64,000 nt of DNA from contig NZ_JBGUAX010000002.1 in assembly GCF_041821065.1 (NCBI RefSeq), positions 62,001 to 126,000 on the forward strand, in the 5' to 3' direction. Under the pieces are notes generated by a model, which was not told the DNA's origin, did not search any database, and saw only the letters and a program-made list of their open reading frames with translations. Of the stretch, positions 1 to 6,941 are shown piece after piece. The number at the start of each line of letters is the position of its first letter. The stretch's first letter is position 1. Both the position numbers and the translations under genes were made by a program. The DNA comes from Egicoccus sp. AB-alg2. GTDB taxonomy: Bacteria > Actinomycetota > Nitriliruptoria > Nitriliruptorales > Nitriliruptoraceae.

Positions 1-154
1 TGGCGGGAAGCGCGAGCGGGAGTTGTAGCCGAGCGATCGGGAACGCGCTGCCCGACACCAGCCTTGGCTCCGGCACGGAGCCGGCCCATGGCGAGCTAGC
101 TTCGCGGCGGCACGCACCGGACCGGGTGTGCTCGCCGAGCGGGAGGTGCTGCGC

Positions 155-1120
155 GTGCTGGTCGACAAGTCGCTCGAGGAACTCTGGACCTACCGGCCCG
201 AGGTGGCCGAGCCCGCCGACTTCGACGCGTTCTGGAAGCAGCAACGCGACGCCGCGGCCGCCCACCCGCTGGCGGCCCGCTTCGCGCCGGCGCCGGTCGA
301 CCTGGTGACCGTCGAGGTCCTGGACGTGACCTTCGCCGGGCACGGGGGCACACCGGTGAAGGGCTGGCTGCTTTTGCCCCGGGACCGGACCGACGCGCTG
401 CCGGCCGTGGTCGAGTACGTCGGCTACGGCGGCGGCCGTGGGTTGCCGCACGAGCGGCTGTTCTGGTCGGCCGCCGGGTTCGCCCACCTGGTGATGGACA
501 CGCGCGGGCAAGGCTCGTCGTGGGCGGTCGGTGACACCGCCGACGTCGGTGACACGGGCGCGCCGGCGGCCCCGGGGTTCCTGACGCGCGGGATCGCCGA
601 CCCGGCCACGCACTACTTCACGCGGCTGTTCGTCGACGCGGCCCGTGCGGTCGACGCCGTGCGGGCGCATCCGGCCGTCGATTCCGGCCGGGTCGCCGTG
701 CTCGGCGGCAGTCAGGGCGGCGGGCTCGCGCTGGCCGCCGCCCACCTCGCCGAGCAGCCCGCCGCCGTGTCGTCGCAGGTGCCGTTCCTGGCCCACTTCC
801 GGCGCGCCGTGGAGGTGACCGACGCGCTGCCCTACGGCGAGCTGTCGCGTTACTGCCGGACCCACCGCGACCGGGCCGACGAGGTGTTCGCGACGCTGAG
901 CTACCTCGACGTCGTCAACCACGCCAGGCGGGCCCAGGCGCCGGCGCTGTTCAGCGTCGGGCTGGCCGACACGGTGTGTCCGCCGTCGACCGTGTTCGCC
1001 GCCTTCCACGCCTACGCGGGCGACAAGGACATTCGCGTCTACCCGTTCAACGAGCACGAAGGTGGCGGTGCCCACCACGTACGCGAGGAGCTGACCTTCC
1101 TGCGCGAGGTCCTGACGTGA
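155..1120 (+). CDS. Acetyl xylan esterase / cephalosporin-C deacetylase family hydrolase
   Basis: An alpha/beta hydrolase of the AXE1 family, which removes acetyl groups from xylan, xylo-oligosaccharides or related esters in the cytoplasm. The 321-residue length is normal for the family. The nucleophile elbow GGSQGG puts Ser near residue 186. Asp near 272 (GLADTVCPPS) and His near 301 (NEHEGG) complete the triad, and the N-terminal LWTYRPEVAEPADFDAFW block is typical. An earlier GTG lies at 128, but GGGAGG at 141-146 sits 8 bases before GTG 155, which also gives a family-like N-terminus. TAGCTT at 97-102 is a possible -10. The stop overlaps the next gene's GTG. The physiological substrate cannot be read from sequence. 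Confidence 0.9.
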   Translation: MLVDKSLEELWTYRPEVAEPADFDAFWKQQRDAAAAHPLAARFAPAPVDLVTVEVLDVTFAGHGGTPVKGWLLLPRDRTDALPAVVEYVGYGGGRGLPHERLFWSAAGFAHLVMDTRGQGSSWAVGDTADVGDTGAPAAPGFLTRGIADPATHYFTRLFVDAARAVDAVRAHPAVDSGRVAVLGGSQGGGLALAAAHLAEQPAAVSSQVPFLAHFRRAVEVTDALPYGELSRYCRTHRDRADEVFATLSYLDVVNHARRAQAPALFSVGLADTVCPPSTVFAAFHAYAGDKDIRVYPFNEHEGGGAHHVREELTFLREVLT

Positions 1121-1842
1121 CGTACGCGAGTGCCGGGGTGCTCGCGGCGGCGGCCCGGGTCGCCCGGCGCCTGCGGCAGTACGACCTCACCGAGGCACAC
1201 CTGCTCGCGGGCGTCCTCGATGGACCGGTGACGGCCGGCCGGCGCGCACTGGAAGCGGTCGGGCTGACCGCGGACGTGGTCGAGCGTGAGCTGGCCGGAC
1301 GCGCCCCTGCGGCGGGTGCCGGAGGCGAGGCTGGCGCCACCACGCTCGCCGGCATCCGTGAGCTCTTGGCTCGGTCCGAGGGGGTGGCGATCGCCAACGG
1401 CTCGGCCGAGGTTCGCGCGGAGGACCTGCTGGTCGCGCTGCTGTGGAACGCCGCCGACACGGCCGGGATCGCGTTCCTGCAGCGACGTGGGATCACCACG
1501 GCGGCGTTGCGCGACGCGCTGGTCGCCGAGGGGGTCGCGGTGCCCGACCTGCCGCTGCCCCGGGCGGTCGAGCTCGCGTACGGCCCGGAGGTGTCGGGCC
1601 CGGCCGAGCGGTGGGGCGAGGTCTACGGCCACCTCGTGGAGGTGCTCGGCGCCCGCTGGCACTGGAGCTGGAACCTCACCGACGACGGCCGTTTCGTCGT
1701 CCAGGCCGAGGAGGACGCTGACCTGCCCGGCCTCCTCGGCGACCTCCTGGGTCCGGGCGCGGTGGACGTCGACGCGTCGCGACGCCACCGGTTGTGGGTC
1801 GACGCTCGTGCACCTCACGGCGCTGCCGGCCGCCCGTCGTGA
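1117..1842 (+). CDS. Clp N-domain-like protein of unknown role
   Basis: A 241-residue soluble protein. The first ~150 residues contain two copies resembling the Clp repeat (R) domain: an AARVARRLRQYDLTEAHLLAGVL segment and, later, VRAEDLLVALLWNAADTAGIAFLQRRG. That domain recruits substrates or adaptors for Clp chaperones. No Walker motifs follow, so this is a stand-alone N-domain protein, not a Clp ATPase. The C-terminal ~90 residues (RWHWSWNLTDDGRF onward) are not recognised. GTG 1117 overlaps the upstream TGA by four bases, so translation is probably coupled to the esterase gene. The partner is unknown. Confidence 0.6.
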   Translation: MTYASAGVLAAAARVARRLRQYDLTEAHLLAGVLDGPVTAGRRALEAVGLTADVVERELAGRAPAAGAGGEAGATTLAGIRELLARSEGVAIANGSAEVRAEDLLVALLWNAADTAGIAFLQRRGITTAALRDALVAEGVAVPDLPLPRAVELAYGPEVSGPAERWGEVYGHLVEVLGARWHWSWNLTDDGRFVVQAEEDADLPGLLGDLLGPGAVDVDASRRHRLWVDARAPHGAAGRPS

Positions 1843-1999
1843 GGACACCGCGCCGCCGGCTCGTCCTCGTCGCCGCCGGTCGAGAGCATGATCACCGGCA
1901 CGCCGGCCGCCCGGAGGTCCGTGACCGCCCGGTCCAGCCGCGTGTGCCCGATGCCCTGCGCCCAGCGAGATCGGCCCGGCCCCGCACCGGGGGTGGAGG

Positions 2000-3643
2000 T
2001 CAGCCCGCTCCGAGCCGGGCATGGGCTGCCGCGAGCCTCGCCGCGGGCGAGCGCGAGCGGCCCGAACCGCCAGCGAGGTCGTCCGCCCAGCGCAACAACC
2101 GCTGGAGGTGGGGATCGACGCCGTCCGCTCGCGCTCGCACGTCGCCGACGAACACGGCGCCGCTGGTGCCGTCGATGGAGACCACGTCACCGGTCCGCAG
2201 CACCGTCGGACCGACCGTCACCGTGCCGGCGCCGGCGTCGATCGCGATGCCGGCCGCGCCGACGACAGCGGCCTTGGACAACGACCTCGCCACCACCGCG
2301 GCATGACTGGTCAGCCCGCCGGCCGCAGTCAGGACGCCGACCGCCGCGGCGATCCCGGGCATGTCCCGCGGCGACGTCACGGGCCGGACGAGGACCACGG
2401 GCCCCGTTCGGGCCAGCCGTATGGCCTCCTCCGAAGTGGTCGCGATCCGCCCGGTTGCGACGCCGGGCGACGCACCCAGCCCGGCCGTCAGCACGCGCTC
2501 GCCATCGTGGCTCGCGCGCGCTGCGGCGGCGCTCACCCGGACCTGCTCGGGGGTGATCCGTCGCAGTGCCTCGGTCGTGCCGATGCGCCCCTCGTCCACG
2601 AGCTCGACGGCGATCTTGATGGCGGCGCGGGCCGTGGCACCACCGACGCGGACCTGCAGCAGCCAGAGCCGCCCGGACTCGATGGTGAACTCGACGTGCA
2701 CGAGGTCACGCAGTTCGCGCTCCAGCAGCGCCAAGGCGTCGAGGAGGGTGTCCCAGGCGTCTGGGAGGCGCTCCGCCAGGGCGGACAGTCGGCCGGTGTC
2801 GGCCCGGCCGGACACCACGTCCTCGCCCTGGGCGGTGAACAGCACGTCGCCGTAGGGCGCCCGATGGCCGGTCGTGGGGTCGCGGCTGAACGCCACACCC
2901 GTCGCGCTGTCGGCGTCCCGGTTGCCGAACACCATCGCCTGCACGACCGCGGCCGTCCCCAGGTCGTGCGGGATGTCCTGGCGCTGCCGGTAGGCGTGTG
3001 CCCGCGGCGAATGCCACGAGCCCAACACCGCCGCCACGGCACGCTCCACCTGCTCGACCGGGTCCTCGGGGATCGCGTGGCCGGCCCGGTCGAGCTGTTC
3101 CTCGACGGCTCCGAGCAACGCGTCGGGTCGTGTTGCACCCTGCCTCCCGGCGGCGTGCCGTCGCTCAAGGTCCGCGAAGACGGCCTCGTCCACCCCGGCG
3201 ACGGTGGTGGCGTAGCTGCGCAGGAACCGGAAGCGGGTGTCGACGTGGAACGCCGACGGCGCCGCCTCGAGCGCGGCCTGCACCGGCAGGGCGCCGAGGT
3301 TCACGACCGTGTCCATCATCCCCGGCATGGACACCGCTGCCCCCGACCGAACCGCGACGAGCAGCGGTGCCCGTGGATCGCCCAGCCGGCGTCCCGTCAC
3401 GCGTTCGAGTGCGTGCAGTTGCTCGCGGATCGCCGCGGCCACGTCGCCCGCGAGCGCGCCGTGGCGCAGGAAGTGCCGGCCGACCGGCGTGGTCACGACG
3501 AAGGCGGGCGGCACCGGCAGGCCCAGCCGCGCCATCGTGGCGAGCCCCACGGCCTTGTTCCCGAGCACCTCGGCGTCGAGGTCCTCCACGATGGCGTCGG
3601 CGAGCGCGACGACCCCTAGGCTTGCGCCGTGTCCTTCGCCCAA
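2000..3643 (-). CDS. ppdK: Short pyruvate, phosphate dikinase lacking the C-terminal PEP/pyruvate barrel
   Basis: PPDK converts pyruvate, ATP and phosphate to PEP, AMP and PPi. The ATP-grasp part has the family blocks RSGAAVSMPGMMDTVVNLG and QAMVFGNRDADSATGVAFSRD. The swivelling domain has GGLTSHAAVVAR with phospho-acceptor His near residue 447. The protein then ends at 547 residues, whereas full-length PPDK (~870-900) continues with a TIM barrel that binds pyruvate/PEP. Short PPDKs occur in actinobacteria (M. tuberculosis Rv1127c, ~490 residues, from memory), so this looks like a family form rather than a broken gene. The start shown is TTG 3643; GTG 3589 (MEDLDAEVLGNKA) would leave more room for the divergent promoter. 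Bases 2780-2818 recur inverted at 6084-6122. Confidence 0.85.
   Translation of the reverse strand: MGEGHGASLGVVALADAIVEDLDAEVLGNKAVGLATMARLGLPVPPAFVVTTPVGRHFLRHGALAGDVAAAIREQLHALERVTGRRLGDPRAPLLVAVRSGAAVSMPGMMDTVVNLGALPVQAALEAAPSAFHVDTRFRFLRSYATTVAGVDEAVFADLERRHAAGRQGATRPDALLGAVEEQLDRAGHAIPEDPVEQVERAVAAVLGSWHSPRAHAYRQRQDIPHDLGTAAVVQAMVFGNRDADSATGVAFSRDPTTGHRAPYGDVLFTAQGEDVVSGRADTGRLSALAERLPDAWDTLLDALALLERELRDLVHVEFTIESGRLWLLQVRVGGATARAAIKIAVELVDEGRIGTTEALRRITPEQVRVSAAAARASHDGERVLTAGLGASPGVATGRIATTSEEAIRLARTGPVVLVRPVTSPRDMPGIAAAVGVLTAAGGLTSHAAVVARSLSKAAVVGAAGIAIDAGAGTVTVGPTVLRTGDVVSIDGTSGAVFVGDVRARADGVDPHLQRLLRWADDLAGGSGRSRSPAARLAAAHARLGAG
2780..2818 (-). repeat. 39-bp segment of ppdK with an exact inverted copy at 6084-6122
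   Basis: The 39 bases are identical, in inverted orientation, to 6084-6122. Here they encode part of the ATP-grasp domain (around VVSGRADTGRLSA), a stretch of normal length for PPDK, so ppdK is the likely donor. Confidence 0.9.
3617..3622 (+). promoter_or_regulatory. Candidate -10 element (TAGGCT)
   Basis: TAGGCT matches the actinobacterial TANNNT -10 pattern. A start near 3629 would give a ~40-base leader for the gene at 3670. No convincing -35 is visible. It lies inside the TTG-started version of ppdK, an argument for the shorter GTG 3589 start. Confidence 0.4.
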
Positions 3644-3669
3644 CCGTCACCGACCGTGTCGACGTCCGG

Positions 3670-4299
3670 ATGATCGAACCACACCCCACCCCGCCCGACC
3701 TGCTCGTGCTGCACACGCTGCGCTGCATCGGCTTCGCGTCCGTGCAGCGTGTGGAGGCGGCCCTCGCCGGGCTGACCGATGCGGACGTCGAGGAGGAACT
3801 GCTGTCCCTGGCCGCGCAGGGGTTGGTCACCCATGAACGGGGCGAGTTCGGTGGTTGGGGGCTCACCGACGCCGGCAAGGCCGCGGATACCGAACGGATC
3901 GGTGACGAACTGGACGTCGCCGGCGGACGCGGCGAGGTCCAGGTGGCCTACGTCGACTTCCTCGACCTCAACCCTCGGGCCCTGGACCTGTGCGGCGCGT
4001 GGCAGGTCCGCGGCGTCGACGGCAGCGTCGTCCTGAACGACCACACCGACGCGGAGTACGACAACAGCGTGCTGGCTCGGCTGGCCGACCTGGACGCCGA
4101 GGCACAGCACGTCTGTGCGCGCCTCGGGGCCCGACTGCAGCGGTTCTCACGCTACGGCCCACGGCTGGCCAGGGCCCTGGAACGCGCAGGCGCCGGCGAC
4201 GTCGCCCAGATCACCGACAGCCTCGACTCGTACCACACGGTCTGGTTCCAGCTGCACGAGGATCTGCTCGCGACCCTGGGGATCGCTCGCGACGCCTGA
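3670..4299 (+). CDS. Winged-helix-like protein next to ppdK
   Basis: A 209-residue protein. Residues ~10-80 (LLVLHTLRCIGFASVQRVEAAL to WGLTDAGK) look like a winged helix: helix-turn-helix spacing followed by a GLVTHE-GGWGLT wing. The rest is helical and unrecognised, with LDLNPRALDLCGAWQVR as its most distinctive stretch. It is divergent from the short ppdK, 26 bases away. I recall a small conserved gene beside ppdK in mycobacteria but cannot confirm homology. A regulatory or PPDK-associated role is inference from position. ATG 3670 was chosen because no other plausible in-frame start with a ribosome site lies upstream. Confidence 0.6.
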   Translation: MIEPHPTPPDLLVLHTLRCIGFASVQRVEAALAGLTDADVEEELLSLAAQGLVTHERGEFGGWGLTDAGKAADTERIGDELDVAGGRGEVQVAYVDFLDLNPRALDLCGAWQVRGVDGSVVLNDHTDAEYDNSVLARLADLDAEAQHVCARLGARLQRFSRYGPRLARALERAGAGDVAQITDSLDSYHTVWFQLHEDLLATLGIARDA

Positions 4300-4313
4300 C
4301 CCGCCGTCGACGC

Positions 4314-4838
4314 TCAGACGGCGGTGCCGTCCCCGCTCTCCGCCACGATGCGGCCGGCGGTGCGCACGCCCGACCAGCGCTCGAGCTCGGCACGCAGGTC
4401 CAGCCGCTCGATGGGGGCGGCGTTCTCGAACTCACCCCAGGCCTCGCGCGGCAGCATCCACATGATCTCGAACTCGTTGCCGTCGGGGTCGATGCCGTAG
4501 AGGCTCTTGGTCGCGCCGTGGCTGCTCTCGCCGCTCAGCGCGCCTGCGTCGCCGAGGATCCGCCGGGCGTCGGCGAGTTCCTCGATGGTGTCGACCTGCC
4601 AGGCCAGGTGGTACAGCCCGATGCCGCCGCGACGCTTGGGCGGGGCGGCCGGTCCGACCCCGAACAGCCCGAGGTCGTGGTGGTTGCCCGACCGCGGCAG
4701 GCGCAGGAAGGCGGCGTTGGCGCGCGGCTCCCGCGCCACGACCTCCATGCCGAACACCTGGGTGTAGAAGCGTTCCGCGCGTTCGAGGTCGGCAACGAAC
4801 AGCACGGCGTGGTTGAGACGGACCGGCGAGACGGCCAT
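4314..4838 (-). CDS. VOC family protein (glyoxalase / extradiol dioxygenase-like)
   Basis: A 174-residue vicinal-oxygen-chelate fold protein with two beta-alpha-beta3 modules. The first starts at LNHAVLFVADLERAERFYTQVFGMEVV and the second at GLYHLAWQVDTIEELADARRIL, ending YGIDPDGNEFEIMWM. Probable metal ligands are His near residue 10, His in LYHLAW and Glu in NEFEIMW. The reaction (ring cleavage, isomerisation or thiol-dependent detoxification) cannot be assigned. GGAG lies 7 bases before ATG 4838. It is divergent from a MarR regulator and shares its operator region, so it is probably the regulator's target. Confidence 0.85.
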   Translation of the reverse strand: MAVSPVRLNHAVLFVADLERAERFYTQVFGMEVVAREPRANAAFLRLPRSGNHHDLGLFGVGPAAPPKRRGGIGLYHLAWQVDTIEELADARRILGDAGALSGESSHGATKSLYGIDPDGNEFEIMWMLPREAWGEFENAAPIERLDLRAELERWSGVRTAGRIVAESGDGTAV

Positions 4839-4887
4839 GGTGAGGCTCCAGCGGGAGAGGCGGCCCCCGGGACCGACCGGGGAATGG

Positions 4888-4899
4888 TTGAAGTGTCCA
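4888..4899 (-). promoter_or_regulatory. Operator-like site over the VOC gene -10 region
   Basis: On the minus strand this reads TGGACACTTCAA, a 9/12 match to the site at 4909-4920, exactly 21 bp (two helical turns) away. It covers GACACT, a weak -10 placed 17 bases after a perfect minus-strand -35 TTGACA (4915-4920). A bound MarR protein here would block the VOC promoter. Confidence 0.55.
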
Positions 4900-4908
4900 C
4901 CTTCTTTG

Positions 4909-4936
4909 TTGAGATGTCAACCAGTGTCGGTATGCT
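4909..4936 (+). promoter_or_regulatory. marR promoter with overlapping palindromic operator
   Basis: TTGAGA (4909-4914), a 16-bp spacer and TATGCT (4931-4936) form a good promoter whose start falls at about ATG 4944, giving a leaderless transcript. The inverted repeat TTGAGATGTCAA (4909-4920) covers the -35. On the other strand the same bases supply TTGACA, the -35 of the VOC gene. One operator could therefore control both directions, as is common for MarR pairs. Confidence 0.65.
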
Positions 4937-4943
4937 GCGCGAC

Positions 4944-5417
4944 ATGGATCAGGTGCAGTGGCTGGACGAGCACGAGGCGACCGCCTGGCGTGGGCTGCAG
5001 TTCATGCAGATGCGCCTGGAAGCCGCGCTCGCCCGACAGCTGTCGGCGGAGTCGTCGCTGTCGCTGCAGGACTTCATGGTGCTCGTCGCGCTGACCGACC
5101 ATCCCGACGGCCGCCTGCGGGCGTTCGAGCTCGCCAACACGCTCGGGTGGGACAAGACCCGGCTGAGCCACCACCTCAAGCGCATGTCCGCCCGGGATCT
5201 GGTCGAGAAGCAGACCTGCCCCACCGACCGCCGCGGCTACTTCGTCGCCGTCACCGTCGACGGGCGCGAGGCGATCCGGAACGCCGCCCCCGGTCACGTC
5301 GCCACGGTGCGGCGCCTCTTCCTCGACCTGGTCAGCGACGACGAGTTGGAGACGATCATCCGTGTCACCTCACGGGTGCTCGACCGGCTCTCGGAGGACG
5401 CCGACGGTCAGCGGTGA
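4944..5417 (+). CDS. MarR family transcriptional regulator
   Basis: A 157-residue protein. The winged helix spans residues ~35-105, with helix-turn-helix around RAFELANTLGWDKTRLSHHLKRM and the wing CPTDRRGYFVAVT, flanked by dimerisation helices. ATG 4944 is preferred over ATG 4932 because the promoter TTGAGA-N16-TATGCT predicts a transcript starting at 4944 and no Shine-Dalgarno is present. It is divergent from the VOC enzyme. Two related 12-bp operator-like sites 21 bp apart lie between the genes. Autorepression plus repression of the VOC gene, relieved by an aromatic or electrophilic ligand, is the usual arrangement; the ligand is unknown. Confidence 0.88.
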   Translation: MDQVQWLDEHEATAWRGLQFMQMRLEAALARQLSAESSLSLQDFMVLVALTDHPDGRLRAFELANTLGWDKTRLSHHLKRMSARDLVEKQTCPTDRRGYFVAVTVDGREAIRNAAPGHVATVRRLFLDLVSDDELETIIRVTSRVLDRLSEDADGQR

Positions 5418-5427
5418 CCCGCGCGAG

Positions 5428-6018
5428 TCACGACGATGGGGACCGCCGGGTGAAGGCGCGGTAACCGAGCAACCAGATCGGCCCCATGACGACGAGGCTG
5501 CCGACGACCTGGCCCCAGGCGGGCAGCTCGCCCGGTTCTACGCCGACCGCGCGGAGCCCGGCGAAGCCGACCCAGAGGAACATCCGGGCGGTGAAGACGG
5601 CCACCAGGAGGGCGAGGAGACCGGCCCCGATCCGTTGGCCGACGCTCGGTGCCGCTTCGGGGTCGATCCGTGCACCATCCAGAAGGGCCTGGTTGGCGCG
5701 CTCCGCCGCGGCGGCATTGGCGTGATCCAGCCACCCGAACCCCAACGCGAAGGGGGCCATCACCACGAGCGCGGCCACGACCAGCGTCCGATCCACCGTC
5801 CCCGTGACGACGAGTTGGACGAGGCCGGCAACGAGCGCCGGCACGGTGAGCATGCTGGTCATCAGCCAGAAGCTGACCCGCCGCTGCTGGCGGGCGAGCT
5901 CCACAGCAGCGCTCGCCAGGCGCGGATCGTCGACCGCACGCCCGTCCTGCACGATCTCGGCGAGACGATGCCGCTCGAGTTCGCCCAGGTCGGCCAGTCC
6001 CGGTTCGTCGTCGTTCAT
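5428..6018 (-). CDS. Four-helix membrane protein of unknown function
   Basis: A 196-residue protein. The charged N-terminal ~60 residues (ADLGELERHRLAEIVQDGRAVDD) precede four hydrophobic segments: about 62-85 (FWLMTSMLTVPALVAGLV), 90-110 (TLVVAALVVMAPFALGFGW), 140-165 (IGAGLLALLVAVFTARMF) and 170-190. No family is recognised. ATG 6018 was chosen over a longer frame reaching 6204, because upstream residues are low-complexity Arg/Pro and derive from repeat DNA. It is convergent with marR, 10 bases apart. Its upstream region carries the 39-bp ppdK copy, so a long minus-strand leader would be antisense to ppdK mRNA. Confidence 0.7.
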   Translation of the reverse strand: MNDDEPGLADLGELERHRLAEIVQDGRAVDDPRLASAAVELARQQRRVSFWLMTSMLTVPALVAGLVQLVVTGTVDRTLVVAALVVMAPFALGFGWLDHANAAAAERANQALLDGARIDPEAAPSVGQRIGAGLLALLVAVFTARMFLWVGFAGLRAVGVEPGELPAWGQVVGSLVVMGPIWLLGYRAFTRRSPSS

Positions 6019-6083
6019 CCTGCGCCGCTCCCGAGCAGGCGGTCGAACCGCGCGAACCAACCTCGATCCGGCCGGTCCCCGGT

Positions 6084-6122
6084 GTGGTGTCCGGCCGGGC
6101 CGACACCGGCCGACTGTCCGCC
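6084..6122 (+). repeat. Inverted 39-bp copy of a ppdK internal segment
   Basis: Exact match of 39/39 bases to the reverse complement of 2780-2818; flanking bases differ on both sides. The plus strand here has the sense of ppdK mRNA, so any minus-strand transcript through it would be complementary to ppdK mRNA. Confidence 0.9.
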
Positions 6123-6145
6123 GAAGGCGTCGCGGAGCCGGCCAT

Positions 6146-6204
6146 CGAAACCCGGCCATACACGGGAAGTGGGCACGCGCGCGCCGCGATCCGGCGGACA
6201 GCAC
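6146..6204 (+). repeat. Dispersed repeat, copy A
   Basis: Starts CGAAACCCGGCCATACACGG and runs to CCGGCGGACAGCAC. It is nearly identical over 59 bases to 6805-6863 in the same orientation. CCCG and CGGG within the first 20 bases can form a small hairpin. Confidence 0.85.
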
Positions 6205-6419
6205 GCCCGGCTCCGGACCAGCTGGCGTGGCGCCTTCTCACGCTCACGCAGCGTCACGACGCCCTCCTCGACCCACCGCAGGATGCCCGACCGAGGAGCG
6301 TCACCTTCGCTCGCGAACCCGACCGACGGGTCCGCGGCGGTCGACCGCCGCGTAGGGTGCGCCGCGGAGGACCGGGGCCGCGGGGGTCTTTGTTCTCCGG
6401 ATTCCGGGGAGGAGCCCTG

Positions 6420-6761
6420 GTGGCCGACGACGAGGGACGCCGGCGGCGGTCTCGCCGACCCACCGCCTCGACGGACGAGATCCGGCGCGTCACCGACCCC
6501 GAGGGACGCCGGTGGCTCGTGCGGCACGAGGCGGGTGACGTGATCCTCAACAGCTGGGGGACGCTGCTGCCACCGCCGCTCGACGTGCTGGTCATGGCCC
6601 GTGACGCGCGGAGGAATGGATGGTCGGCCATCATGGCCAACTCGTCCGATGGACAGGAACGCCGGGTCGGCCTGGGCACCGGGAGGTCACCGGTCGAAGC
6701 CCTCGACGAGGTCGCGGCCGCACTGTCCGAAGGCCGCCCACTCCCCGACCGCCTCGGCTGA
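6420..6761 (+). CDS. Small hypothetical protein between direct repeats
   Basis: A 113-residue protein with an Arg-rich N-terminus, then VTDPEGRRWLVRHEAGDVI, LLPPPLDVLVMARDARRNGWSAIMAN and a C-terminal helix SPVEALDEVAAALSEG. No family is recognised. GTG 6420 is preceded by GGGGAGG at 6407-6413. The gene sits between direct repeats A (6146-6204) and B/C (6805-6898), so the ~660-bp segment could be excised or duplicated by recombination. The C-terminal helix resembles those of DUF1876/dsRBD-like small actinobacterial proteins, but that is only an impression. Confidence 0.6.
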   Translation: MADDEGRRRRSRRPTASTDEIRRVTDPEGRRWLVRHEAGDVILNSWGTLLPPPLDVLVMARDARRNGWSAIMANSSDGQERRVGLGTGRSPVEALDEVAAALSEGRPLPDRLG

Positions 6762-6804
6762 CGACGCACGGCCCGACGTCCCAGACTCGAGCGACGCGCG
6801 CGCC

Positions 6805-6863
6805 CGAAACCCGGTCATACACGGGAAATGGGCAGGCGCGCTCCGCGATCCGGCGGACAGCAC
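6805..6863 (+). repeat. Dispersed repeat, copy B
   Basis: Same orientation as copy A, differing at only a few positions (for example GGTCATACACGGGAAATGG here and GGCCATACACGGGAAGTGG in A). It is followed after 4 bases by partial copy C. Confidence 0.85.
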
Positions 6864-6867
6864 GGCC

Positions 6868-6898
6868 CGAAACCCGGCCATCCACGGGAAGTGGGGGT
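6868..6898 (+). repeat. Dispersed repeat, partial copy C
   Basis: Repeats only the first ~31 bases of the unit (CGAAACCCGGCCATCCACGG then GAAGTGGGGG) directly after copy B, so the 3' part of the unit is missing. Confidence 0.75.
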
Positions 6899-6941
6899 TC
6901 CACACGAGCGAATCGGTGCCGACAGCCGCCGGCAGCGGTAC

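Larger units (their letters stand above)
6019..6419. other. Gene-poor stretch containing two repeats
   Basis: About 400 bases without a convincing gene. It holds the inverted 39-bp ppdK copy (6084-6122) and copy A of a ~59-bp repeat (6146-6204). Several frames stay open only because GC is high. A minus-strand frame around 6230-6330 (SEGDAPRSGILRWVEEGVVTL) has protein-like composition but no start or ribosome site and runs into the repeats, so it may be a remnant. Confidence 0.6.

Noticed and set aside
66-82. GGCTCCG-GCA-CGGAGCC hairpin at the window start
   Set aside because: Could be the terminator of a gene left of the window, but no upstream gene can be shown and there is no T-tract.
1843-1999. 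Minus-strand open frame with protein-like text (GIGHTRLDRAVTDLRAAGVPVIML)
   Set aside because: It overlaps the ppdK 3' end, has no start codon with ribosome site, and stops within the neighbouring gene. At most a remnant.
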